From the NCBI RefSeq assembly GCF_014207745.1, contig NZ_JACHJB010000004.1, forward strand, positions 744,001 to 808,000: a stretch of DNA of 64,000 bases, given 5' to 3'. Both the position numbers and the translations under genes were made by a program. Each line of letters opens with the position of its first letter. Position 1 is the first letter of the stretch. This DNA is from Nonomuraea muscovyensis (GTDB lineage: Bacteria > Actinomycetota > Actinomycetes > Streptosporangiales > Streptosporangiaceae). Positions 56,886-64,000 of the stretch are shown here, one piece after another. Below the pieces are notes generated by a model that was not told the DNA's origin, ran no database searches, and saw nothing but the letters and a program-made list of their open reading frames with translations.

Positions 56886-58117
56886 TCGGCGAACGTGAGG
56901 ACCTTGGCGGGACGGCCCGCTGTCTTGATCTCGTCCTCAGTGAAGCCAGGGAACTCCAACAGGTCCTTGATCAGGTCTGCCCGCTGTTGCCGGTTGTGGT
57001 GGCTGAACAGCTTGGTCACGTCCGTCTTCTTCAGGCCGTCCGTGCCCGCGTTCCGGACGGCAGTCATGAGCTTGTCCAGGTCCGGGTTTCCGGTTGAGGT
57101 GCCCAGGATGTAGGCAGCGCTTGCGTGGGAGTAGTTGACCAGCGCGTAGCCGGCGCGGAGGTGCTGCTCCTCGACCACCGTGAAGCCGTCGAGGAGGGCG
57201 TACACCATGGCCAGACGCCGGCAGTAGGCCGCGGCCCTGGCGGTGAACTCCGCAAGGGGACCGTCTTCCCCGTCGCTGCTCAGTTCGGGGTAGTAGTCCT
57301 CTTCCCATAGCTTCTCGGCGCGCCCCGACATGCCCACCGCTCCGCACGCTCGCGCGTGAGCGATGCGGTCACGGAAGGTCTGCGCGTGGGCTTGGACTAC
57401 GTCCGTCCGTGCGCCGGTCGGCAGGGCAAGTAAGGCGTTGCGGTGGGAGTAGATCGGAAGGAAACGGTTGTAGGTGCCGCCGGCCAACTCGCGGTCACTC
57501 AGCCTGAGACGGAACTCCCTCGGTGGGATGTGCGCCACGATGCCGATGTGCGCCCCGGTCGCCACGAGCTTCTTCTTGGTCATGACGCCGAGGTGCTCGC
57601 CATCCCAGGCAAGGCGGAGGACGGCGGGCAGGCTGTTGCCCTCGCGGGCACACCGGGCCATCGTTGAGGCGAACTCCAGCTCCATGACGAGTCGCCGCTT
57701 GTCTCTGTCTGGGTCGTCGGGGTCATCCTTGACGTCCTCGATAAGCCCTTCCCCGCTGGACAGGCCCGAGGTGAGGAACGGCGCGTGAGAGAACTCCGCA
57801 TCGGCACCGGCGATGATCCGCATGGCTGTGCCTTTGGAGGCGCCCTTGCGGCCGGAGTTCGTCTTGCCGACGATCATCGTCCAGACGAGAGCGGGGTGCC
57901 GGTCGTCGCCGATCTGCACGTACGGCTTGCGCCCCATCATCACGCTTGCGGCAACCAGCAGTGTCGCGAGGACTGACACGGGGTCGGCCTCGGTGGTGGG
58001 GTCGAGGTCCCGAACAACCTCGCCGATGAAGCCGCAGAACACGTCCGGATCGGGTGTCGGTCCCGGACGCTCGGGGCGGTTCTGCCCGCTGTACATCGGA
58101 TCGATACGGTCGCTCAC
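56873..58117 (-). CDS. DUF3987-type ATPase/helicase-like replication protein
   Basis: 414 residues with a P-loop variant VGKTNSGRKG (~85) and a RecA-like body (VMELEFASTMAR, GEHLGVMTKKK, HIGIVAHIPPREFR), then a C-terminal helical/winged part. DUF3987 proteins partner Prim-Pol primases in phages and AICEs. GTG at 58117 overlaps the primase stop (GTGA), so both are co-translated. Confidence 0.75.
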   Translation of the reverse strand: MSDRIDPMYSGQNRPERPGPTPDPDVFCGFIGEVVRDLDPTTEADPVSVLATLLVAASVMMGRKPYVQIGDDRHPALVWTMIVGKTNSGRKGASKGTAMRIIAGADAEFSHAPFLTSGLSSGEGLIEDVKDDPDDPDRDKRRLVMELEFASTMARCAREGNSLPAVLRLAWDGEHLGVMTKKKLVATGAHIGIVAHIPPREFRLRLSDRELAGGTYNRFLPIYSHRNALLALPTGARTDVVQAHAQTFRDRIAHARACGAVGMSGRAEKLWEEDYYPELSSDGEDGPLAEFTARAAAYCRRLAMVYALLDGFTVVEEQHLRAGYALVNYSHASAAYILGTSTGNPDLDKLMTAVRNAGTDGLKKTDVTKLFSHHNRQQRADLIKDLLEFPGFTEDEIKTAGRPAKVLTFAEPGE

Positions 58118-58896
58118 GCGCTCCTCCTGGTGGTCCTGAGCGCGGAGCGCACGGTACGGAGGGCCTCGCGCTGGTCGAGGCCGATGGATTGGGCAACGGT
58201 CACCAGCTCGTCAAGGTCGCTCTCGGCGGCGCCGTTCTCCAGTGCACGGCAGCACGCCCAAAACAGGGAGCTGTTGCGGTTTCCCTCGGCCTGCGCGGCC
58301 AGCCATGCCGCGAGGCCGGGGATGCCGGCTCCTTCTGGTCGGGGCCGACCGAAAGTCCGCACGGGGGATGTCCGGGGCGGCGCGAGCAGGTCCTTGACGG
58401 CTGACCAGTTGAGCATTCCCGCGGCGCTGCCCTCGTGGACGAAGCTGTACGGCCTGCCGTTGACCTCGCTCGGCGGGGCGAGCACATACCCGCCCGACGC
58501 CTTGAAGTCGATGTGGTGTGCCTTCAGCCGGCCGCACGCCTGGTCGCTGCCGGCGAAGTAGCCATGCATGCCGCCGCGGGGCGTGGCGACGATCGCGAGA
58601 GGCTCGGGGATGAGTCCGGCCCGCTTGAGCTGGTTGAACGCCGGGTAGCCGGTGCCGCTCGGCTCCACGTCAACGTCGAGGACGTCGAATGTTGCAGCGC
58701 CAGTGGGGATCGCGACGTTCGCGGCCGGATACCGCGTCCACCAGCGCCGGACATGCTCAACATCGAGGGTCGCGTCCTTGAAGCCGCGCGGGACACAGAC
58801 GCCAAGCGGCGCCTTCTCCCCGGGCTCGCAGGGGAACACCGGCCAGCCTCGGCCGACGTAGGCGAGGGCGGCAGCCAGCATCTTGGATTCGCTCAC
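58114..58896 (-). CDS. Bifunctional primase/polymerase (Prim-Pol)
   Basis: 260 residues. Prim-Pol fold: ALAYVGRGWPVFPCEPGEKAP (~10-30), catalytic DVLDVDVEPSGT (~65) and TPRGGMHGYFAG with the conserved His (~108), then a C-terminal helical region. Primes and extends element DNA, a typical AICE replication initiator (RepPP type). GTG at 58896 overlaps the upstream stop and has GGAGGG. Confidence 0.85.
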   Translation of the reverse strand: MSESKMLAAALAYVGRGWPVFPCEPGEKAPLGVCVPRGFKDATLDVEHVRRWWTRYPAANVAIPTGAATFDVLDVDVEPSGTGYPAFNQLKRAGLIPEPLAIVATPRGGMHGYFAGSDQACGRLKAHHIDFKASGGYVLAPPSEVNGRPYSFVHEGSAAGMLNWSAVKDLLAPPRTSPVRTFGRPRPEGAGIPGLAAWLAAQAEGNRNSSLFWACCRALENGAAESDLDELVTVAQSIGLDQREALRTVRSALRTTRRSA

Positions 58897-59240
58897 GCTG
58901 CCCTCCGAGTACGGCGGGCGCGCGGCGCGTGCAGGTACAGCTCGTACTTGGTGCCGCACCGGGCGGTACGGCGGAGCAGCGCGGGGGCCGGCGCCTTGAC
59001 GCGGTGGGCGTGGTAGTAACCGCACTCGCATTCACTGTCGAGCACGATTAACGCCGTGACCATGCCCCACGCGGGCGGGTATGCGGTTGCGCTGCGAACG
59101 AGCGGGAGTTGCCGACCCGGAGTGTTCCGCTTGTCGCCCCCGTTGTGTACCTTGGTCTTGTCGTTGGTGGCCTTGATGGTCATCGAGTTCGAGAGCCGCT
59201 CCCTGGCCGGAGCGGCTTTCGTGTTCTCAGGCGGCGACAT
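58893..59240 (-). CDS. Small protein with CxCGxxHxHR motif, upstream of primase
   Basis: 115 residues. Basic N-terminus, then SECECGYYHAHRVK and CGTKYELYL near the C-terminus, which together resemble a zinc ribbon. ATG at 59240 with GAGGAGG 7 nt upstream. Translationally coupled to Prim-Pol; may help it bind DNA. Confidence 0.6.
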   Translation of the reverse strand: MSPPENTKAAPARERLSNSMTIKATNDKTKVHNGGDKRNTPGRQLPLVRSATAYPPAWGMVTALIVLDSECECGYYHAHRVKAPAPALLRRTARCGTKYELYLHAPRARRTRRAA

Positions 59241-59360
59241 CGGCGCCCTCCTCGTTGCTCCTGGAGCCACAGAGGATCAGTCGCAGACGCGCGAGCTGCT
59301 CTCGGCTCGGCGGCGGCGCCTGGTCGACGACCGCCTTCACGAATGCCTGCATGTCGAGCA

Positions 59361-59537
59361 TCAGGCCGCCTCGCCCCTGGCCTGAGCCTCCAGGCGTTCG
59401 ACCTCTGTGAGCGGGAACCGCCAGTCGCGGCCGTAGCGGTGGCCCTTGAGCCGGCCTGAGTACACCCAGCGCCGGATGGTGGACGGGTCAACGCGGAACC
59501 GCGCTGCCACTTCCTTGGAGAGCAGGTCCTCAGACAT
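59361..59537 (-). CDS. xis: Excisionase-like HTH protein (BldC/MerR-like)
   Basis: 58 residues: SKEVAARFRVDPSTIRRWVYSGRLKGHRYGRDWRFP, the single winged HTH of MerR/BldC-type excisionases. ATG at 59537 with AGGAGGG 6 nt upstream. Such proteins tip integrases towards excision or act as small regulators; serine integrases usually need a distinct recombination directionality factor, so this could instead control transcription. Confidence 0.7.
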   Translation of the reverse strand: MSEDLLSKEVAARFRVDPSTIRRWVYSGRLKGHRYGRDWRFPLTEVERLEAQARGEAA

Positions 59538-59656
59538 GCGTCCCTCCTGTCGCATCGCGTGGATTACGTGCACGACGAGCGTAGCGCATGTTGCAGAGTT
59601 TGGTGCAGACCTGGATATGCAGTTATGCCGACCGCCAAAACTGCTAGGTTGGTGGC
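59538..59656. promoter_or_regulatory. Divergent promoter region of xis-like and 59657 genes
   Basis: TGCAG motifs at 59592, 59605 and 59619, including GGTGCAGAC (59602-59610) shared with the GntR gene region. A TAGGTT box lies 5 nt before the GTG at 59657, fitting a leaderless mRNA. Confidence 0.4.
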
Positions 59657-60250
59657 GTGCCGCAAGCCGTGAAGACGCGCATCAACTTCGAGACCGGGTA
59701 CGCCGAGACCGAGGGCGGGACCCCGCTTGTCCGGGTAGGCGATCGGCTGCTTCCGCAGCGCATCACCGTGGTGGTGCCTTGTAGAGCAGGTCAGCCACGC
59801 ATAACAGCTCGCCTGGAGGTGCTGGACGGGATACCGCAGTGCCGGGAACTATCCTTCGCCAGCCTCGAGAACGGCCGGGAGATTAAGCAGCTCGACCTGC
59901 GGGACATCAGCATCGCCGACCTGGTCGAACGCACGTTCGCCCTGTTCTCGCAGCGCGTCATCCTTGAAGAGAGTGACCATATGGTCGCGGTGCAAGACTT
60001 CGGTAGTGGAGCGCGCGCCGAGGCTGCGCGCATAATCGGCCAAGCACGCAAGGGTAAAGGCGCCCGGAAGATCACGCCGGCCTTCCTCGCTGAAGTGGCG
60101 AAGGTATACCGGGAGCACGGGGAAAAGAACCCTACGCAGGCTGTACAGCGTGCCTTTGATGTGAGCCCGCGCATGGCGGGGAACTACATCCGGAAGGCCC
60201 GCGACCTGGAGCTACTGCCCGAGGTCACGGACGGTCGACGGAAACGCTAG
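59657..60250 (+). CDS. Hypothetical DNA-binding-like protein next to integrase
   Basis: 197 residues. N-terminal beta-rich part, a central helical stretch (GAEAARIIGQARKGK-like), and a C-terminal HTH-like segment (FLAEVAKVYREHGEKNPTQAVQRAFDVSPRMAGNYIRKARDLELLP). The last part resembles small terminase or repressor HTHs. Converges on the integrase with a 4-bp stop overlap. A regulator or a directionality factor is possible. Confidence 0.55.
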   Translation: MPQAVKTRINFETGYAETEGGTPLVRVGDRLLPQRITVVVPCRAGQPRITARLEVLDGIPQCRELSFASLENGREIKQLDLRDISIADLVERTFALFSQRVILEESDHMVAVQDFGSGARAEAARIIGQARKGKGARKITPAFLAEVAKVYREHGEKNPTQAVQRAFDVSPRMAGNYIRKARDLELLPEVTDGRRKR

Positions 60251-61698
60251 GCGCGAACCCTCCACTCGACTCGGATGTACTTCGGGTCGAAGTATCCCCA
60301 CTCTTTGCCGTACTCGGGCGTCCACCCCTCGGGACGCCCCAGCTTCCCCGGCAGGATGATGACGCGCATGATCTGCGATATGACGGCTCGCCGACGGTCG
60401 AGGTCGAGGCCATCCCAGACGGCTTGAGGGTCACCCTTGCGGAACGGCGCCAACGCAGTCACGCGGGCTGCGGCAGCGTCGGCCTGGTCGAGCTCTGAGC
60501 GACGCTGAGCGGTCTTCTCGTTGGCGGCGATGAGCTGAGCTTTGGTCATCTGGCCGGCCGCGAACATCTCGGCGGCCTCCTCGTCACGGATGCGCAGCGC
60601 TTCACGCTCAAGGACACGGGCCCGCGCTGCGGAGTCGTCCCCCTTCCGCTCGAACGCCTCGACGGCGCCGGGACGGGAGAGCCACTCGACGGCCAGCATG
60701 GACACGTACCGGTCGAGGTGTATTGGACTGCGAGCTACGTGGTTACGGCCGGCGGCACACCGGTAGGACGGAACCGTCTTCCGCTGACCACCCTTGCTTA
60801 GGCCCGCGGTCGCGACAACAACTGTTGTCTTCTCCTCCTCCGCCTCGACGCAGATGCCACACTCATAGAGCCCTGAGCCCATCCACCGACGCTGCGGGCC
60901 GGGTGTCGTCCGTCGAGACGGGTCGTTGAGCAGCGCGACGATGGCCCGCCACTTGGTCTCCTCGATGATCGCTGGCCACTTCGCCGGCCCGACGATCTCG
61001 CCGCGGTGCTCCATCAGGCCAGCGTTGCGAGGCCGCAGGAAGACTCTCCGGACGCTGTTGGGGGTCCACTTGCCTCCGGTGGCCGTCGTCACGCCTCGGG
61101 CGTTCCAGTCGCGCACAACAGCATGGACACTCAGTCCGGACAGGAGGTCGTCTCCCCTGGCGTCGAGCTCGGCGGCCTCCGTAGTCCGCACGGTCACCCC
61201 GTCAGGCTCGAACCCGAACGGCCTACGTCCCCCGAACCACTCGCCGGCGGCGGCCTTCTGCAGCTTCTTCGCCTGCTGGCGCTCGCTCATGTGCTCGACC
61301 TCATATCGTGCGAAGTTGCCAAGGTTGCGGGCGTTCATTCGGCCGGCCGGCGTGGACAGGTCGAGCTGACCAGTCCGCACGGTCTGCGTGTCGACGCCGT
61401 GACGCTCCACGATCTGGATGTACTCCTCTAACTCCGTGGGCGATCGGTGGAGTCTGTCGGTGTGCCAGGCCAATACACCGGTTGCTGAGCCTGCTCTGAG
61501 ATCCTCAAGCATGCGTTTGTAGCCGGGCCTCGGCTTGCCCGAGTAGGCGGACATGTCGTTGTCGTCGTAGACCGCCACGACGTTCCAGCCGAGGCGAGCG
61601 GCGAGATTCTCGCAGTCGATTCGCTGCCGTTCAACGCCTAGACCTGCGCCGATACGGTCCCGAGAGATGCGGACGTAGATGATCGCGTCACGTTGCAT
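60247..61698 (-). CDS. int: Large serine integrase
   Basis: 483 residues. Catalytic Ser12 in DAIIYVRISRD, resolvase domain through ~140 (SAYSGKPRPGYKRMLEDL; VLAWHTDRLHRSPTEL), recombinase domain, zinc-ribbon cysteines in GLYECGIC (~280) and YRCAAGRNH (~310), and a coiled-coil region (~345-400). ATG at 61698 puts the nucleophile at residue 12, as in phiC31 integrase; an upstream ATG at 61725 is less likely. It starts 4 nt after the comM stub stop and 33 nt from the crossover. Confidence 0.93.
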   Translation of the reverse strand: MQRDAIIYVRISRDRIGAGLGVERQRIDCENLAARLGWNVVAVYDDNDMSAYSGKPRPGYKRMLEDLRAGSATGVLAWHTDRLHRSPTELEEYIQIVERHGVDTQTVRTGQLDLSTPAGRMNARNLGNFARYEVEHMSERQQAKKLQKAAAGEWFGGRRPFGFEPDGVTVRTTEAAELDARGDDLLSGLSVHAVVRDWNARGVTTATGGKWTPNSVRRVFLRPRNAGLMEHRGEIVGPAKWPAIIEETKWRAIVALLNDPSRRTTPGPQRRWMGSGLYECGICVEAEEEKTTVVVATAGLSKGGQRKTVPSYRCAAGRNHVARSPIHLDRYVSMLAVEWLSRPGAVEAFERKGDDSAARARVLEREALRIRDEEAAEMFAAGQMTKAQLIAANEKTAQRRSELDQADAAAARVTALAPFRKGDPQAVWDGLDLDRRRAVISQIMRVIILPGKLGRPEGWTPEYGKEWGYFDPKYIRVEWRVRA

Positions 61699-61702
61699 AG
61701 CG

Positions 61703-61978
61703 TTAACTATGCCATAGCTTGACATTCGTTAGATCGAACTGGCTGCCTCGCTTGGGCAGACTCGCCGGAAACAGGCTCACGGTGATGCGGGCGTCGGGCC
61801 AGGGATAGTGGCTGTTGACCATCGCCGACCTGACCCGTTCGCGCGCCTCGCTCAGGGCCGTGTCGGGGAGGCCGATGAGGTGGATGCCGGCCAGTCCGTT
61901 GCCGACGTCGGCCTCCACCTCGACCGTACGGCCGGTCACTCCGACCAGGGCGACGCTGCGGGTGCGTGCGACCGCCAT
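61703..61978 (-). pseudogene. comM: comM (yifB), 5' part, fused to element end
   Basis: Codes for residues 1-82 of ComM (MAVARTRSVALVGVTGRTVEV ... ASLPKRGSQFDL), then continues into the element for TNVKLWHS before TAA at 61703-61705. The truncated peptide is only the N-terminal domain and cannot be an active helicase. It starts directly after yraN and still has the normal host expression signals. Confidence 0.9.
61707..61757. other. attR (right junction)
   Basis: Element arm CTATGCCATAG (61707-61717), 13 nt, AG crossover (61731-61732), then comM sequence beginning ATCGAACTGG. Joining the two arms gives a 50-bp attP with symmetric 11-13-2-13-11 spacing, the size expected for large serine integrases. 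Confidence 0.85.
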
Positions 61979-62332
61979 CTAGACCACACCCCGGACGTGA
62001 CGCAAGGAGTAGTCGCCCGCGAAGCGCTCCAGGGCGATGACGTCGACCCTGACCGTGGGGAACGTACGCGGCTGGGACGCCAGCCACTTCGCGGCCAGCA
62101 TGCGCAACCTGCTCAGCTTGGCCGGACGAACGGACTCCAGCGCCGTGCCGTGGGACCTGCCCGACCTGGTCTTGACCTCGACCACCACCAGTGTGGAGCC
62201 GTCCTCTGCGATGACGTCTATCTCGCCGTGACGGCAGCGCCAGTTGCGTTCGATGATCTTCATTCCCTCGGCTTCCAGGTAGTCGACGGCTAGTTGCTCG
62301 CCGTGTCTGCCGAGGTCGTTCTTCGCGGCCAT
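61979..62332 (-). CDS. yraN: UPF0102/YraN family protein
   Basis: 117 residues with the nuclease-like core LGRHGEQLAVDYLEAEG, NWRCRHGEIDVIA and LVVVEVKTRSG (PD-(D/E)XK pattern E, D, ExK). Conserved just upstream of comM in most bacteria; biochemical role unsettled. Its stop abuts the comM ATG. Confidence 0.9.
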   Translation of the reverse strand: MAAKNDLGRHGEQLAVDYLEAEGMKIIERNWRCRHGEIDVIAEDGSTLVVVEVKTRSGRSHGTALESVRPAKLSRLRMLAAKWLASQPRTFPTVRVDVIALERFAGDYSLRHVRGVV

Positions 62333-62697
62333 GTGCCACCTCCGGGCACGACCTTCGCCCAGTGGGGGCAGGGGCGGGGCTCGCGAACGGGGTTCTGGGG
62401 AAAAGGTCGCCGGAGAGTCGGAAGGTTGTGGACAACGCCGGGTTCAGCGGCACGTGGGCGGCCTGGTGGTGGGCCTGGGTCCAAGCCTGGACAGAAGGCA
62501 CATGGCTGGGCCCGGCGTCCGCGGGGGCGGTTCTGTGGTGGTTCGCTGCGGCTGCGTCTTTTCTCAACAGCCACTTGTTTCAAGAGCCGAAGGGCTACCA
62601 CCACCGTGTTCTCCGCGTCGGGACATGCGTGCATGTCGCACGTGCGATCAGCGGGCTACGGGTGTGCGGTGTAGTTCGTGATACGGGAACGACGCGG

Positions 62698-63070
62698 CCG
62701 AAGGCGGGTTAGGAGGTGGATCCCGGACGCGGGCGGGTTCCAGGTACGGAACGAGAGGCGAGGGATGCCGGACGTGAGGTCGGTGCAGAGCCTGGGCGCC
62801 AGGCGGCTGACGGACGCGGACGAGGAATGCCGGACCTGAGATCGATGCGGAGCCTGGGCGCCAGGCGGGTGACGGACGCGGACGAGGAATGCCCGACCTG
62901 AGATCGATGCGGAGCCTCGGCGCCAGGCGGGTGACGGACGCGGACGAGGAATGCCGGACCTGAGATCGATGCGGAGCCTCGGCGCCAGGCGGCTGACGGA
63001 CGCGGACGCGAGAGGGTGCCAGACGAGTGAGCGACCCGAACCCGAAAGGGTCCCAAGACGAGTGAGCGAC
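62698..63070. repeat. 62-bp tandem array between DUF2469 and yraN
   Basis: Units at 62760, 62822, 62884 and 62946, each containing GAGGAATGCCGGACCTGAG and a following GATGCGGAGCCT, with degenerate units at about 62698 and 63008. Units 2-4 are ~97% identical. The long minus-strand frame across it is a by-product of the array. Confidence 0.9.
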
Positions 63071-63136
63071 CTGGACGCTAGGAGGGCCAGGCGCGAGCCG
63101 AGGGGGTGCCGACGCGGGCGTGAGGCGGGTTCCGGG

Positions 63137-63184
63137 AGGCGGACGTGCCGGAGGCGGACGTGCCGGAGGCGGACGTGCCGGAGG
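63137..63184. repeat. 15-bp repeat, 3-4 copies
   Basis: GGAGGCGGACGTGCC is repeated in tandem three times from about 63138, followed by a changed copy. The rest of the 62333-63620 gap holds no gene I can support. Confidence 0.8.
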
Positions 63185-63620
63185 CCCACGTGAGGCGTTG
63201 GGTGTCGGGGCCGTGAGCACGCGCGGGGAAGTTCCACGTCGTCGCGCACGCGGGTGAGGGTCGCGTGCGAGGTGGGCGGGCGCGGAACGATCGCCTTGGG
63301 GCGCGCGCACCGGGGGCCTGCATCGGACCCCCGGGTCGGACCCCGGGTCGGCGAGCGTGCACGAGTGGGCAGGACGGGTGGCCGGGGTGCGGATGCGGGC
63401 CACCCACGATCAGCCGCATCGGTCACGCCGCCGGTCAACACGTCGGGAGGCGCTCCTCGTCGCCGCAGCGCGGCGCCGAGCCGGGAGGCCGGCGCGCGTT
63501 CGGGCGCCAAAAGGACGAGCCAACAGGACGATGTGTGATCCGCCCGGACCACGCGACCACCGCGCAACGCCCGGAAAGCCCCCAGCGGTCAGCCGGAGGA
63601 GCCCTCCGGACGCGCCGGTG

Positions 63621-63944
63621 TCACTGGGAGAAGCCCTCCTTCGGCATTTCCAGGTCGGCCTTGGACAGTTCCTCCACGTTGACGTCCTTGAACGTGACCA
63701 CGCGGACGTTCTTCACGAACCGCGCCGGACGGTACATGTCCCACACCCACGCGTCCTGCATCTTCACGTCGAAGAACACGTCCCCGTTCTCGGCGGTGCG
63801 AACGTCGAGGTCGACCGAGTTGGTCAGGTAGAAGCGCCGCTCCGTCTCCACGACGTAGGTGAACAGTCCGACGACATCACGGTATTCGCGGTAAAGCTGC
63901 AGCTCCATCTCGGTTTCGTACTTTTCGAGATCCTCTGCGCTCAT
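63621..63944 (-). CDS. DUF2469 family protein
   Basis: 107 residues (MSAEDLEKYETEMELQLYREYRDVVGLFTYVVETERRFYLTN ... DVFFDVKMQDAWVWDMYRPARFVKNVRVVTFKDVNVEEL), the highly conserved actinobacterial DUF2469 found between rnhB and yraN. Function unknown. ATG at 63944 with AGGAGG upstream; rnhB is expected just beyond the right edge. Confidence 0.92.
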   Translation of the reverse strand: MSAEDLEKYETEMELQLYREYRDVVGLFTYVVETERRFYLTNSVDLDVRTAENGDVFFDVKMQDAWVWDMYRPARFVKNVRVVTFKDVNVEELSKADLEMPKEGFSQ

Positions 63945-64000
63945 CGCGGTCCTCCTGTCGTACCGGTCCCCCGGTGTGCCTGGTCAGGCAACCCCGGCCC

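Larger units (their letters stand above)
46833..61732 (-). mobile_element. 14.9-kb integrative element in comM: AICE-like backbone with phage capsid module
   Basis: Bounded by the AG dinucleotides at 46833-46834 and 61731-61732 (unit length 14,898 bp). Cargo in order: transfer-like rightward operon (46944-51877), GGTGCCAC repeat cluster, KorSA-like GntR gene, a two-gene rightward unit, leftward packaging/capsid genes, origin-like repeats, DUF3987 and Prim-Pol replication genes, excisionase-like gene, a rightward HTH-type gene and the serine integrase at the right end. Every core frame is intact, and the attachment sites are precise, so it looks functional rather than decayed. No host-type tandem arrays occur inside. 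Confidence 0.92.

Noticed and set aside
61699-61725. Nine extra integrase residues from the ATG at 61725
   Set aside because: The ATG at 61698 places the catalytic serine at position 12 as in phiC31 integrase and fits reinitiation after the comM stop.
46833-61732. Ordinary prophage
   Set aside because: No large terminase, portal, tail, lysis or protease genes; transfer and Prim-Pol genes fit an AICE or satellite better.
62760-63007. Possible CRISPR array (62-bp period)
   Set aside because: The entire 62-bp unit is repeated, including the part that would be spacer; it is a minisatellite.
62656-63567. 303-residue minus-strand open frame with RLRIDLRSGIPRPRP-type repeats
   Set aside because: It follows the 62-bp non-coding array and shows no coding bias, start signal or recognisable domain.

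Overview
The window is about 72% GC chromosomal DNA from a filamentous high-GC actinobacterium. The DUF2469-yraN-comM-dprA-xerC ... M23 peptidase-rpsB-tsf-pyrH-frr-cdsA-rlmN block is the standard actinobacterial order. The high GC, the SUFU-domain and CehA-type proteins and the frequent GTG/TTG starts suggest Streptosporangiales (Nonomuraea/Actinomadura-like). The genus is an inference.

Layout. (1) 1-8357: polyamine/agmatine catabolism and uptake: potD (partial), potA, an aminobutyraldehyde-type dehydrogenase, an Lrp regulator, a cyclase-family hydrolase, an NCS1 permease, an agmatinase-family ureohydrolase and a divergent PucR regulator. (2) 8382-24220: an Rpn-like protein, then two divergent operons sharing a GntR-like operator pair. 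One strand carries a CUT1 sugar ABC importer, a PHP phosphoesterase, an IolE-like isomerase, a Gfo/Idh oxidoreductase and a GH38 alpha-mannosidase. The other carries iolC, a DeoC-like aldolase, iolB and iolD. Together they look like import, trimming and catabolism of an inositol-containing compound. (3) 24543-31460: AI-2E transporter, two decayed genes, a DivIVA-repeat protein, an ABC transporter pair, rlmN and a SUFU protein. (4) 31825-46834 and 61732-63944: the core block, interrupted by two regulator/transporter genes and by many unrelated tandem-repeat arrays in the gaps.

(5) 46833-61732: a 14.9-kb integrated element that splits comM after codon ~83. Its attP can be rebuilt to the base: a CT/AG crossover flanked at 13 nt on each side by 11-bp inverted arms, 50 bp in total. 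It encodes a large serine integrase, a small excisionase-like protein, a Prim-Pol primase with a DUF3987 partner, a GntR (KorSA-like) regulator, a DUF2637 membrane protein and an FtsK/TraB-type DNA translocase followed by a cluster of GGTGCCAC 8-mers resembling a clt transfer locus. This is the toolkit of an actinomycete integrative conjugative element (AICE). The same element also carries an HK97-type major capsid protein, a small capsid-linked protein and a terminase-small-subunit-like protein, with no large terminase, portal, protease or tail genes. This combination of conjugative-type translocase and orphan capsid is the most interesting system in the window: either a phage satellite with a DNA pump, or an AICE that has taken up a capsid.

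How the element genes fit together: the rightward operon (46944-51877) would handle DNA transfer and the leftward genes would handle replication (59240-56873) and capsid/packaging (56683-53123). A strong terminator at 53021-53066 insulates the rightward 52579-53006 pair. In the integrated state the comM stub ends 4 nt before the integrase start, so host transcription can feed the integrase.
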